DNA of 64,000 nt from Eurosta solidaginis. Its lineage: Eukaryota; Arthropoda; Insecta; Diptera; Tephritidae. Made by a program: the position numbers and the translations under genes. Below are positions 31,971-44,589 of the stretch, piece after piece. The notes under the pieces were generated by a model that saw only the letters and a list, made by a program, of their open reading frames with translations, searched no databases and was not told the origin of the DNA. The number at the start of each line of letters is the position of its first letter. Within the stretch, counting starts at the first letter, position 1. The DNA lies in assembly GCF_040869045.1 (NCBI RefSeq), contig NC_090319.1, positions 176,612,645-176,676,644 of the forward strand, in the 5' to 3' direction.

Positions 31971-34624
31971 CAAGTAAGGAAGGCTAAGTTCGGGTGTAAC
32001 CGAACATTACATACTCAGTTGAGAGCTGTGGAGACAAAGTAAGGGAAATCACCATGTTGTAAAAGGAACCTAGGGTAACCCTGGAATGTGCTTGTATGAC
32101 ATGTGTATCAAATGGAAGGTATTAAAGAGTATTTTAAGAGCAAGTGGGCCATAGATCTATAGATGGATGTCATTTAGGGATATCGCCATAAAGGTGGACC
32201 AGGCCTGACTCGAGAATTTGTTTGTACGATATGGGTATCAAATGAAATGTGTTAATGATAATTTTAAAAGGGAGTGGGCCTAAGTTCTATAGGTGGACGT
32301 CTTTTCGAGATATCGCCATAAAGGTGGACTAGGGGTGACTCTAGAATTTATTTTGTACGATATGGGTATCAAATAAAAGGTATTAATGAGTATTTTAAAA
32401 GAGCGTGTGCCTAAGTACTATAGATGGACGCCTTTTCGAGATATCGCCATAAAGATGGCCAGGAGTGACTCTAGAATTTGTTTGTACGATATGAGTATCA
32501 AATGAAAGGTGTTAATGAGTATTTTAAGAGGGCGTGGGCCTTAGTTCTATATGTGGACGCCTTTTCGAGATATCGCCATAAACGTGGAGCAGGGGTGACT
32601 CTAGAATTTGTTTGTACTATATGGTGTCAAACGAAAAGTGTAATAAGTTTTTTAAAAGGGAGTGGGCCTTTGTTCTATGGGTGGACGCCTTTTCGGGATA
32701 TCGCCATAAACGTGGACCAGGGGTGACTCTAGAATGCGTTTGTACAATATGGGTATCAAATGAAAGGTGCTAATGAGCATTTTAAAAGGGTGTGGGCCTT
32801 AGTTCTATAGGTGGACGCCTTTTCGAGATATCGCCATAAAGGTGGACCAGGGGTGACCCTAGAATTTGTTTGTACGATATGGGTATCAAATTAAAGGTGT
32901 TAATGACTATTTTAAAAGGACGTGGGTCTTAGTTCTATAGGTGGACGCCTTTTCGAGATATCTCCATAAAGGTAGACCAGGGGTGACTCTAGAATTTGTT
33001 TGTACGATATGGGTATCAAATGAAAGGTGTTAATGAGTATTTTAAAAGGGAGTGGGCCTTAGTTCTATAGGTGGATGCCTTTTCTAGATATCGCCATAAA
33101 GGTGGGCCAGGGGTGACTCTAGAACTTTTGCGTACGATATGGGTATCAAATGAAAGGTGTTAATGAGTATTTTAAAAGGGTGTGGGCCTTAGTTCTATAG
33201 GTGGACGCCTTTTAGAGATATCGCCATAAAGGTGGACCAGGGGTGGCTCTAGAATTTGTTTGTACGATATGGGTATCAAATGAAAGGTGTTAATGAAGAT
33301 TTTAAAAGGGCGTGGGCCTTAGTTCTATAGGTGGATGCCTTTTCGAGATATCGACATAAAGGTGGACCAGGGGTGACTCTAGAATTTGTTTATACGATAT
33401 GGGTATCAAATGAAAGGTGTTAATGAGTATTTTAAAAGGGAGTGGGCCTTAGTTCTATAGGTGGATGCCTTTTCGAGATATCGCCATAAAGGTGGGCCAG
33501 GAGTGACTCTAGAATTTTTTTATACGATATGATATCAAATGAAAGGTGTTAATGAGTGTTTTAAAAAGGCGTGGGCCTTAGTTCTATAGGTGGACGCCTT
33601 TTCGAGATATCGACATAAAGGTGGACCAGGGGTGACTCTAGAATTTGTTTGTACGATATGGGTATCAAATGAAAGGTGTTAATGAGTATTTTAAAAAGGA
33701 GTGGGCCTTAGTTCTATATGTGAACGCCTTTTCGAGATGTCGCCATAAACGTGGACCAGGGGTGACAACAGAAAACAGTTATCGTCCTAGAAGCTAAGCC
33801 TCTACCAAATTTCACAAGGATTGGTTAATTTTTGTTCGACTTATGGCATTACAAGCATCCTAGACAAATTAAATGAAAAAGGCGAAGCCACGCCCATTTT
33901 GAAATTTTCTTTTATTTTTGTATTTTTTTGCACCATATTATTACTGAAGTTGAATGTTGGCATAATTTACTTATATGCTGTAAAGATATTAACTTTTCTT
34001 TTAAAATTTGAATTAAAAAAAAAAATTTTAAAAAGTGGGCGTGGTCGTTCTCCGATTTTGCTATTTTTTATTTAGCAGACATAAAGTAATAAGAGTAACG
34101 TTCCTGCCAAATTTCATCATGATATCTTCAACGACTGCCAAATTACAGCTTGCAAAACTTCTAAATTACCTTCATTTAAAAGTGGGCGGTGCCACGCCCA
34201 TTGGCCAAAATTTTACTAGTTTTCTATTCTGCGTCATAAGCTCAACTCACCTACCAAGTTTCATCGCTTAATGCGTATTTGGTAATGAATTATCGCACTT
34301 TTTCGATTTTTCGAAATTTTCGATATCGAAAAATTGGGCGTGGTTATTGTCCGATATCGTTCATTTTAAACAGCGATCTGAGATGAGTGCCCAGGAACCT
34401 ACGTACCAAATTTCATCAACATACCTCAAAATTTACTCAAGTTATCGTGTTAACGGACAGACGGACGGACGGACGGACATGGCTCAATCGAATTTTTTTT
34501 CGATACTGATGATTTTGATATATGGAATTCTATATCTATCTCGATTCCTTTATACCTGTACAACCAACCGTTATGCAATCAAAGTTAATATACTCTGTGA
34601 GCTCTGCTCAACTGAGTATAAAAA
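31971..34624 (+). mobile_element. DINE-like element, copy E, internally deleted
   Basis: Starts CAAGTAAGGAAGGCTAAG and ends GAGTATAAAA. About 13 units of 130 bp (32,090-33,765) join straight to AACAGAAAACAGTTATCGTC, skipping about 600 bp of the single-copy half that copy A has (12,050-12,655). It is otherwise very close to copy A, including shared unit variants. Confidence 0.8.
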
Positions 34625-34688
34625 TACCGCAATAAAACCAGAAACAATAGTAAAACATTTGAACACATTTGTAGAAGCTCTAAGCAAA
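34625..34688 (+). other. Short gag remnant of 412-like element between insertions
   Basis: Encodes TAIKPETIVKHLNTFVEALS, flanked on the left by copy E and on the right by the LOA fragment. It belongs to the interrupted host element. Confidence 0.4.
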
Positions 34689-36108
34689 AGTATCTAGGAA
34701 TCGTCATAGACAGTAAGCTGTCATGGAAGCTCAACGTGGAGGAGAGGGTAAAGAAGGCTTCAACGGCACTTTATGCATGTAAAAGAATGCTGGGGTGTAC
34801 GTGGGGCTTATCGCCCTCTCTTTCTCATTGGGTTTTTACAGCGATTGTAAGCCCTATCCTATACTATGGAGTTCTTGTTTGATGGAAAGCCACACAAAAA
34901 GCAACCTACCTCAAAAAATTAGAGGGGGTATGCAGACTATCAATGCTTAGCAATACGGGAACCCTGAAAACAACCCTGAGAGCTGCAATGTATGCCATTC
35001 TGCACATTCCACCTGTAGACCTGGAGGCAAAGAACGTAGCGGTAACAACTGTAATCATGCTCGGTGCCTCGGGGCAGCTTGAGCACCGACCATACGGCCA
35101 TAGTAGTATAGCGTCATCAATCACAAGACGAAGAGACTACCTGATTACCTATCTGCGCTTCGAGGGCGATCTTAAGGCCAAAATAGAGGTGGACGGTTGG
35201 CACAAGGGTGCTAAATTGGCGAACGAGGCGGTACATGTGTACACAGATGGTTCCAAAGTAGTGAAAGGAGTAGGGTCTACTGTATAATGTGCTAATCCGG
35301 AAATAAACAGATCCTACAGGCTGCCGGATTACTGTAGCGTTTTCCAAGCGGAAATAGTAGCCGTAACCAAAGCAGTAGAAACCCTGGAAGAAAATAGCCC
35401 AAGCTGCAATCGTGTTAAATTTTATATTGACAGTCAAGCAGCAATTAAGGCAATAATCACGCATACCACAGCATCTAAATGCATGCTAGAGAGTAAGCAG
35501 TCCCTGGAGAGAATCGGGACAATGAGAAGCATACATCTATATTGGGTCCCAGGGCATATGGGAATAGATGGAAATGAAAAAGCGGATGAACTAGCTAAAA
35601 AGGGCGCATCCCTTGAAGCTTGGTGCGTAGACGTCCCAATTAGACTGGGAGAAATTAAGCGAAGGCGAGAGGTGCACATGATCGGCCAAGCAGGAAAGGC
35701 GTGGGTTCAAACGCGGGGCTGTAAAGTGTCGAAGATTATGTGCAGGTCTTACAACCTTAGACTAACAAAGTTGCTTCTATCATTAAAAAGAGAGGACTGT
35801 AGACTCATGACGGCTATTCTGACTGGACACTGCTTTCTGGCGTAACACGCCTTTAAATTAGGCTTGGTCAGTGATAGCAGATCTAGGAAGTGCCGTTCTG
35901 TGCTCGTGCCCTGCGCTTGCCAAGCGAAGACTCCAGCTATTAGGAGTGATACAGCTGTCAGATCTAGTAGCAGCAAGTGGCTTAAATCCTAGGAAGCTTC
36001 AAGTATTTGCCAAGAGGACGGAGTTATTTTATAACATAAGTCCTGGTTTTAGATAGGGTTTTTCAGTTTGGTCGTTAAAACATGGACCGGCCAGTTCAAC
36101 CTAACATA
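34689..36108 (+). mobile_element. LOA-type LINE, second copy, 5'-truncated in RT
   Basis: Aligns with 8,190-9,680 throughout (TAGGAATCGTCATAGACAGT, TCATGGAAGCTCAACGTGGA). It starts in the RT thumb region and ends at AACCTAACATAG. The RNase H motifs are better preserved than in copy 1: HVYTDGSKVV near 35,233, FYIDSQAAI near 35,421 and YWVPGHMGIDGNEKADELAKK in the frame at 35,483-35,845. Stops remain near 35,285 and elsewhere. No clear target duplication. Confidence 0.85.
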
Positions 36109-36119
36109 GCCAGATACAA

Positions 36120-37050
36120 CATAGAAATAACTATACCAACTACCGTAGAAGAAAAACTTCAGGTTGAATTTAACTCAGTTCTAACGGAACTTTCCCGGAA
36201 CCGCACCCCTTGGTGGAAGAAAGTAAACCATTAGATCTCCCAGTCATTAATATCACAATGGCACAAACTGTAGTGGAATTCATCAAACCCGCCTCGTCAG
36301 TACTACCAGAGTGTGATGGTAAGCCCGAAAATTTTCATAGTTTCCTAGATGCCCTTGATATCCTCGACCAAATCAAGGACAGTCACGAAGCTTTAGCAAT
36401 AACCATGATAAAAACAGAATTAAAAGGCACAGCAAGAAATTTTATTAACAACAAAACTACAATTGCACAAATAAAGTAAAAATTAAGAACTGCAATAAAA
36501 GGCGAATCAGTGGAAGTTTTGACAGCAAAACTCCTGAATATCCAACAGCGCAGTAAAACAGCAAACCAATACACTGCGGAAATAGAAAAGATAACTAGGC
36601 CATTGGAGGGAGCATTATCTCTGATGGCTTAAACCCAGACTTGGCACCCAGATATGCTACGCAATCAAATCCATGTGCAAGAACTGCTCCAATGATAAAG
36701 TGAAAATGATCATGCAAGCGGGAACGTTCACAACAATGAACGATGCTATTTCAAAGTTCACAAACAGCTACACGGAAATCATAGGCAGCTCGAACACAAT
36801 TTTAAATATACGGCACCAAAATCAATATCGAAGTAATTTCCGTAGAGGTTATCGAAATAACAACTACGCAAGTTATAGAGGCAGAAGATTCAGACTACAA
36901 CCAAGGTATAACAATAACAATACCACGAGACTAAATAATAATACCCAAAGGGTTGCAACACAAAATCTAAATAGGTTTTATAGCCAGACACATAACGTAC
37001 GTAATTGTACGCACCAGGAAAACCAGCAGACTCCACTTCAAGAGCAATAA
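36120..37050 (+). pseudogene. gag of 412/mdg1-like gypsy element
   Basis: The reading resumes at about 36,120 (ITIPTTVEEKLQVEFNSVLT). The frame 36,210-36,476 contains FIKPASSVLPECDGKPENFH and ITMIKTELKGTARNFI, the capsid region of 412/mdg1-type Gag. After a stop at 36,477 it goes on (KLRTAIKGESVEVLTAKLLN) with further shifts near 36,600-36,660. The frame 36,673-37,050 is the arginine- and asparagine-rich nucleocapsid part (FRRGYRNNNYASYRGRRFRL) with a degenerate single C...C..H end. Several stops, not functional. Confidence 0.7.
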
Positions 37051-38401
37051 GCAGAAATATATGTGTAGTAAACCTACACTTAAATAGCTTCATATCCACT
37101 AAAACGACTCTAAGTAACTCACTTTCAAACCTCCTAGTAGATACAGGAGCAAATATTTCAATCATAAAAAAGAATCAAATAGAGATTCATACAAAAATAA
37201 ATACAACACAAATAATAGACTTAAAAGGCAATGGCCAAAACATCACCAGCACAATAGGCACAGTCAAAGCGGACTTAAAAGGTGATGACCTTCTAATTTA
37301 TCATAAATTTCACGTCGTAGAAGACGACTTCCCAATACCATGCGATGGAATCATAGGTTTAGACTTTATTAAGAAATATAATTGCATTCTAGATTATGGC
37401 AAAACAGAGGATAAGCTAATCTTAAGACCGTATGATTTTCCCCAAACAATAACAATGCACCTAACAAATTGTCTGTTCGTCAACACAATTACGATCCCTG
37501 ATAGATCTGAAGTCATTAGACAAGTAACAGTAAACACTGATAGAAAAAACATCTTCATACCCCTTCAACAATTATCTGAAGGCATTTTTATAGCAAACAC
37601 AATTACAAATAAAGACCAAACTTTTATTAGAATAATTAACACCACACATAAAAACACAACTATTCAAAATTACAAAATTAATACTGAAAATTTAGATGAC
37701 TACACACTAATTGAAACAAGCACACACAATAAAAACAGTAATGATACAGAAAAATTAAAAAGATTAACCAAAAATTCCCCAAAATTTGTCAATTCTCAAT
37801 TAACATCATTACGCACAGAATTCATAGGCATATTTGCACTAGAAATAGAACCAATTTCCTCTAATAATTTATACAAACAAAAACTACACATGATAGACAA
37901 CACACCAGTTTACATAAAAAACTATAGATTGACTGAGACACAAAAAGGGGAAATAAGCAAACAGGTTAATAAATTGATCGAAGATGACATTATAGCACCC
38001 TCAATATCAGAGTACAATATTCCAATTTTACTAGTACCTAAAAAATCACTCCCAGGGAACACAGGAAAAAGACGGAGATTGGTAGTTGACTACAGACAAA
38101 TAACAAAAAGTTAGCAGCTGATAAATTTAGACCAACTTGGAAGAGCAAAATATTTTTCATGCCTAGAACTTATGTCAGGTCTTCATGAATTAGAATTACA
38201 CCCAGATTCAAGGGATATGACCTCATTCACAGCTGAAAATGGCACATACAGATTTAAAAGACTACCTTATGGATTAAAAGTAGCACTGAATTCATTCCAA
38301 AGAATGATGACACTAGCATTTGCAGGTCTCAAACCATCTCAAGCGTTCCTTTATATGGATGACTTAATTGTATTAGGTTGCTCTGAAAAACATATATTAA
38401 A
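37005..38401 (+). pseudogene. Protease and reverse transcriptase (first part) of 412-like element
   Basis: The 369-codon frame 37,005-38,114 begins with the aspartic protease: LLVDTGANISIIKK (catalytic D at about residue 45) and GIIGLDFIKKYN. It then reaches the RT fingers: KLIEDDIIAPSISEYNIPIL and RRLVVDYRQITKS, where a stop occurs at 38,112. The frame 38,172-38,401 continues the palm: MSGLHELELHPDSRDMTSF, FKRLPYGLK and FLYMDDLIVLG with the YMDD box. It is interrupted by DINE-like copy F after SEKHIL. Wording of the MSGxHxxEL and SRDxTSF motifs is characteristic of the 412/mdg1 clade. Confidence 0.85.
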
Positions 38402-40836
38402 CAAGTAAGGAAGGTTAAGTTCGGGTGTAACCGAACATTGCATACTCAGTTGAGAGCTATGGTGACAACATAAGGGAAAATAACCATGTAGGAAAATGAA
38501 CCGAGGGAAACCCTGGAATGTGTTTGTATGACATGTATATCAAATGAAAGGCATTACAGAGTATTTTATGAGGGAGTGGGCCATAGTTTTATAGGTGGAC
38601 GCCATTTAGGGATATAGCCATAAAGGTGGATCAGGGTATAAAATTAAAGGTTTTAATGAGTATTTTAAAAGGGAGTAATCCTTAGCTCCATAGGTGGACG
38701 CCGTTTCCAGATATCGCCACAAAGGTGGAAAAGGGGTGACCCTAGAATTTGTTTGTACAATATGGGCATCAAACGAATGGTGTTAATGAGTATTTTAAAA
38801 GGGAGTGGGCCTTAGTTCTATAGGTGGACGCCGTTTCGAAATATCGCCATAAAGGTGGACCAGGGGTGACTCTAGAATGTTTTTGTACGATATGGGTATC
38901 AAATTAAAGGTATTAATAAGGGTTTTAAAAGGGAGTGGTGGTTGTTGTATAGGTGGTCGGTCGCCTTTTCGAGATATCGCCATAAAGGTGGACCAGGGGT
39001 GACTCTAGAATGCGTTTGTACGATATGGGTATCAAATAAAAGGTGCTAATGAGTATTTTAAAAGGGAATAATCCTTAGTTCCATAGGTGGACGCCGTTTG
39101 GAGATATCGCCATAAAGGCGGACCAGGGGTGACCCTAGAATTTGTTTGTACAATATGGGCATCAACGAAAGGTTTTAATAAGTATTTTAAAAGGGAGTGG
39201 GCCTTAGTTCTATAGGTGGACGCCGTTTCGAAATATCGCCATAAAGGTGGACCAGGGGTGACTCTAGAATGGTTTTGTACGATATGGGTATCAAATTAAA
39301 GGTATTAATGAGGGTTTTAAAAGGGAGTGGTGGTTGTTGTATAGGTGGTCGCCTTTTCGAGATATCGCTATAAAGGTGGACCAGGGGTGACTCTAGAATG
39401 AGTTTGTACGATATGGGTATCAAATTAAACGTATTAATGAGAGTTTTAAAAGAAAGTGGTGGTATTTGTATATGTGAAGGCGTTTTCCAGATATCGACCA
39501 AAATGTGGACCAGGGTGACCCAGAACATCATCTGTTGGATTCCGCTAATTTATTTATATATGTAATACCTGCCAAGATTTTAAGGGTTTTTTATTTCGCC
39601 CTGCAGAACTTTTTCATTTTCTTCTACTTAATATGGTAGGTGTCACAACCATTTTATAAAGTTTTTTCTAAAGTTATATTTCGCTTCAATAAAACAATCC
39701 AATTACCTTACCATGTTTCATCACTTTTTTCGTATTTGGTATAGAATTATGGCATTTTTTTCATTTTTCGTAATTTTCGATATCGAAAAAGTGGGCGTGG
39801 TCATAGTCGGATTTCGTTCATTTTTCATACCAAGATAAAGTGAGTTCAAGTAAGCACGTGAACTAAGTTCATTAAAGATATGTCGATTTTTGCTCAAGTT
39901 ATCGTGTTAAGGGCCATGCGGAAGGACAGACGGACGACTGTGTATAAAAACTGGGCGTGGCATCAACCGGTTTTGCCCATTTTTACAGAAAAGAGTTAAC
40001 GTCATAAAATCTATGCCCCTACCAAATTTTAAAAGGATTGGTTAATTTTTGTTCGACTTATGGCGTTAAAAGTATCCTAGACAAATTAAATGAAAAAGGG
40101 CGGAGCCACGCCCATTTTGAAATTTTCTTTTATTTTTGTATTTTGTTACACTATATCATTACTGGAGTTGAATGTTGACATAATTTACTTATATACTGTA
40201 AAGATATTAAATTTTTTGTTAAAATTTTACTTAAAAAAAATTTTTTTTTTAAAAGTGGGCGTGGTCCTTCTCCGATTTTGCTAATTTTTATTAAGCGTAC
40301 ATATAGTAATAGGAGTAACGGTCCTGCCAAATTTCATCATGATATATTCAACGACTGCCAAATTACAGCTTGCAAAATTTTAAATTACCTTCTTTTAAAA
40401 GTGGGCGGTGCCACGCCCATTGTCCAAAATTTTACTAATTTTCTATTCTGCGTCATAAGTTCAACTCATCTACCAAGTTTCGTCGCTTTATCTCTCTTTT
40501 GTAATGAATTATCGCAATTTTTCGGTTTTTCGAAATTTTCGATATCGAAAAAGTGGGCGTGGTTATAGTCCGATATCGTGCATTTTAAATAGCGATCTGA
40601 GATGAGTGCTCAGGAACCCACTTACCAAATTTCATCAAGATACCTCAAAATTTACTCAAGTATCGTGTTAACGGACGGACGGACGGACGGACATGGCTCA
40701 ATCAAATTTTTTTTCGATTCTGATTATTTTGATATATGGAAGTCTATATCTATCTCGATTCCTTTATATATGTGCAACCAACCGTTATCCAATCAAACTT
40801 AATATACTCTGTGAGCTCTGCTCAACTGAGTATAAA
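38402..40836 (+). mobile_element. DINE-like element, copy F
   Basis: Starts CAAGTAAGGAAGGTTAAG and ends CTCAACTGAGTATAAA. It has about eight 130-bp units (38,510-39,530) and the single-copy half. It is the closest relative of copy D (shared variants such as ATAGCCATAAAGGTGGATCAGG) but has two more units. It splits the RT codons between KHIL and LRDVFSTC. Confidence 0.8.
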
Positions 40837-41237
40837 AACTTACGAGACGTGTTCTCCACATGTTGAAAATACAACCAAAAATTACATCCAGATAAATGCC
40901 TATTTTACAGCTAAGAAGCAACCTATTTAGGCCATAAATGTACAAGCATGGGAATACTACCCGACCCAAGCAAATTTGAAACAGTTCAAAACTACCCAAC
41001 ACCAAAAACAGCTGATGAAGTTAAAAGGTTCATAGCGTTCAGCAATTACTATAGAAGATTTGTACCGAATTTCGCAGAGTACTCAAGAAAACTAACTAGG
41101 CTTTGCAGATAGAATGTTCGTTTGAGTGACGCAAGAATGTCAAAAAGCTTTTGTCTACCTAAAGGAAGCATTAGTTAGTCCAAAACTTTTGCAATGCCGA
41201 GACTTCAATAAAGAATACTGCATAACAACAGAAAATG
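40837..41237 (+). pseudogene. RT thumb and start of RNase H of 412-like element
   Basis: Continues after copy F: LRDVFSTC, then a deleted or shifted part, the PDPSKFETVQNYPTPKTADE and VKRFIAFSNYYRRFVPNFAE segments (about 40,960-41,080), CQKAFVYLKEALVSPKLLQC (41,135-41,195) and EYCITTEN, where the RNase H begins. The similarity ends at 41,237 at the edge of the hAT remnant. Several stops and shifts. Confidence 0.75.
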
Positions 41238-42716
41238 AAATTTTTTCACTTTCAAATTTTGTTTTTGTTTTCCATGATGTGTTAAATAAATGTATACAGA
41301 ATATAAAATGACATGACAAAACGAGGATTTTCAAAATTAAAAAAAATAAATAACTTACTAATAAAGTGCAAGCAATATTTTCTGAAATGAAGTTCTTCTT
41401 TTATTCAGCACACTCGAGATAATGATATAACAACCATATAAAAATGGTCATAAAAACCTTTCTTTCAAACCCACTTATTGCTGGTTCAATCTTCTATCGA
41501 CCAATCCAAAAATTCGAGTCGTAGGGGCCTCGATTTACAGAGAAAATCGGTTATTTCTTCAATGTCCGTTTCTGTTTCTTTGTGGACGTTCCCTAGTGCC
41601 AGACCAGTCAGTCGATTTTCAGTCATGTTGACTCTCAAATAAGTCTTCAAGCGCTTTAGAACAGGAAAAGAGCGCTCTGCGGTCGCTGATGTCACGGGGA
41701 TAGTCGCAAATATTTGCAATAGTGTCGTCACGTTTGGCAAAAATGAAGAAAAGTGTGCTGATTTAATGATTTTCAGGGCATCAGTAGCTGTTTGAGCACT
41801 CTTGAATGGATCACTTTTGCAATGGTTTTGCCACAATAAAATTTAATTTTTCAGCACTGTCTCATTGTGATTGGTGAGATTTTCTTTATAAACTTTAGCA
41901 GCAAGTACAATTTCTTCAATCGTTACTCCTGCAGAGTATGCTGGAATCAGTCCCCCCAGAGGCAGTATTTTCAAAAATTCACCTTTGAACTTTGACGTCA
42001 ATGAAGAAATCATGTAGTCCAGGAAAGGGTAGTAAATTGTAGCTCTGTAATTCTGGTTTAGCCCCTAGCTCTTTTTTTGGCCCTCTTTAAAATGTTTGCC
42101 CTTTTTTGGCTCAAATCTATTTAGGCAACTCGGATTGTGAAATTTGTAATGTGTGTATCAAATGAAATCGAAATTTTATTTTATTTTTTTCGTTATGATG
42201 ATGTGGCAACTTGGTAATCAGCTGATAATAAAACATTAATCGATTATCAAGTGTCATCACTTACACAACGTAGAAATGAAAAGGTAAGGAAATATTTTGC
42301 ATAAAACGCCAATAAAGAATTCTTTTGTCAGATATTTAATAAAAAAGCTAGTGCAAGCAACAGCAGAAAACTTCGAAAATGAAGAAAGCGATGAAAGTGA
42401 TGAAAGTCGTTTCGATGACAAGACGAGCCATGTGTGCCGGCGTTAAGTTTTTTCTTAAATTTGGCTGAACAAAGTAATTACTGCTTACTTAACGTTTATT
42501 TATTATTAAAAAATATAAATAAAATTATAATAAGTAAGGACGGGGCTGAAAATATGCTGTTAAGTTTTTATCGAGTATAGCCCTCTGTGCCATTTATTTC
42601 AACTTTCAGAGCTTCCTAACCATAAGAAATTGAGTTTAATTCAATTTATGTAAAAAATGCGAGATGCATTCGGTAAAAATATTCACAGTAGACCTCCTCC
42701 CCCAGATCCGCCACTG
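41238..42716 (-). mobile_element. hAT transposon remnant
   Basis: The right end reads CTCCCCCAGATCCGCCACTG, the complement of a hAT-type terminus CAGTGGCGGAT... (42,697-42,716). On the minus strand the transposase C-terminal part lies at about 42,040-41,486. No matching left terminus is visible, and the 412-like RNase H sequence between TTEN and DHRPL is missing, so a deletion removed the left end together with host sequence. Stretches 42,040-42,690 and 41,240-41,480 are otherwise non-coding. Confidence 0.7.
41486..42040 (-). pseudogene. hAT transposase, C-terminal dimerisation region
   Basis: The open part 41,836-41,486 (116 codons) contains TLLQIFATIPVTSATAERSF and LKRLKTYLRVNMTENRLTGL followed by A-L-G-N-V-H, the hAT family C-terminal dimerisation signature as found in ZMYM1-like proteins. 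An upstream minus-strand reading (42,035-41,850; YYPFLDYMISSLTSKFKGEF) belongs to the same protein, with a stop between. The DDE catalytic part and BED finger are absent. Confidence 0.8.
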
Positions 42717-44217
42717 ACCATCGCCCTTTAACATACCTTTTCTCGATGAAGAGCACTTCATATAAATTAAAACGAGTAAGGCTCGATTTAGAGGAATATG
42801 ATTTTGAAGTGGAGTACAATGCCGGAAAAGAAAACCACGTCGCGGACGCATTGTCTCGCATAAACATAACTAACAAACTTAAAAGAAATGTCAGTGGAAG
42901 CATGAAAAATAATGAGGGTCACAACTAGATCAACAGCTAAAAATATAAAAAATAATGTTAAAATTGAAGAAAGTCACACAAGGGAACCCAAAATATATGA
43001 AGCGCTAAATACATTTGAAGTAAAAATACATGTCAGGCTCGTTTTCGACTCCCTCGAAATTATATTTCAAAAAGGGAAAGAAAATTTGTAGCACTATAAA
43101 TACAACCATCCTAATTGTTGATGATAAAATTGACTTGAGACAATTCTTTATCAGGCTTGAAAAAGAAGCCGCCAATTTAGGACTTGTACAAATGCAGTTG
43201 TCCTTAGGGGACAAATTGTTTAAAAGTAATTATACTGCAGTAGGCAAATTTATAGAAGAAGGTAACAAGGTTCTCAAAAAGTTAACAATAGTACTAACCC
43301 TAGAGGTTAGATATGTGACAAATCGCGGGAAAATTAGAGAAATTTTGCACAAATATCATGACGATCCTATTAGTGGTGACCACCCAGGAATAAATCACAA
43401 GATAAAGAAAGTCAAGCAAAAATAAAGTTGGAAAAATATGCGAAGTGACATAAAGAAATACGTAAATAACTGCATCCACTGCAAACAGAATAAAGTTAAT
43501 ACGCATATAAAAGAACCAATGACAATAACGGAGACAACTCCGAAGGCTTTTGATATTGTACAGATCGATACGGTCGGACCATTACCAAAATCGATAAATG
43601 GAAACGAATACGCAGTTACCATTATATGCGATCTAACCATATACTTGGTAGCAATCCCAGTCCCGAGCAAACATGTGATAACAGTTGCATAAAGCTGTAT
43701 TCGAGCATTTTATTCTGACTTATGGTTGCATGAAAACAATCGTAACAGACATAGGAACCGAATACAAAAATAGCTGTGCAAACTGTTAAAAATTGAGCAT
43801 AAAGCCTCAATACCATACTATCATGAATCCTTGGGCACTGTAGAGCGTAGTCACAGAACGTTTAATGAATATGTACGTTCATACATATCCAGTGACAAAG
43901 ATGATTGGGATGAATACCTCAAGTATTTCGCGTACTGCTACAACACGACCCCATCGACCGTACACGGGTATTATCCTTCCGAGCTTATATTCGCGAAAAA
44001 CCCCCCGACCTACGAATTTCTAGAGGAAAATAAGATAAGCCCAGTGTATAATCACGAGGCATATGATAAAGAAATAAAATACAGACTACAAATAACCCAA
44101 CAACGAGCTAGGAAATTAGTCCAAGACTAAAGAAAAACAAAAAACCAACTATGATAGAAGTAGCTACAGTATGGAAATAGGTATAGGTGATCTAGTATTA
44201 GTTAAAAATGACCCGGG
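42717..44217 (+). pseudogene. RNase H end and integrase of 412-like element
   Basis: Starts at the hAT boundary with DHRPLTYLFSMKSTSYKLKR and VADALSRI (end of RNase H). The frame 43,030-43,425 covers the linker and the first zinc ligands (REILHKYHDDPISGDHPGIN). 43,438-43,692 has the CIHCKQNK cysteines and the first catalytic D (IVQIDTVGPLPKS). A stop at 43,690 is followed by IVTDIGTEYKNS (second D). The frame 43,831-44,130 has GTVERSHRTFNEYV (catalytic E) and the C-terminal WDEYLKYFAYCYNTTPSTVH. SINE copy 4 cuts it at VLVKNDPGHK. At least four stops or frameshifts. Confidence 0.82.
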
Positions 44218-44225
44218 CCATAAGT

Positions 44226-44589
44226 AAAATAAATAAAAAATAAATGTAAGGCGCGATAACCTCCGAAGAGATCTAAGGCCGAGCTTCTCTTCCAATTTGC
44301 GTCGTGATCCTCTTGATTTTCCCTACAAATTGGCCGGACGGGACCTACATGTTTTATGCCGACACCGAACGACATCTGCAAGGCAGAGGAGTTTTCACTG
44401 AAAGCTTTTCGTGGCAGAAATACACCCGGAGCGCTTGCCAAACACAGCCGAGGGGCGACCCCGCTTAGAAAAATTTTCTTCTAATTGAAAAACCGTATTT
44501 CTCAAATTTTGATGTTGCTTTGCCCGGGTGTGAACGCAGGGCATACGGTGTGGTAAGCGGAGCACGCTAACATCCCACCACGGCGGCCG
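44226..44589 (-). mobile_element. tRNA-derived SINE, copy 4
   Basis: Minus strand, flanked by the duplication CCATAAGT (44,218-44,225 and 44,590-44,597). The tail side reads AATAAAAAATAAATGTAAGG, the head CACCACGGCGGCC. It is inserted within the integrase C-terminus, whose reading resumes as HKLDNKYKGQYRVK. Confidence 0.88.
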
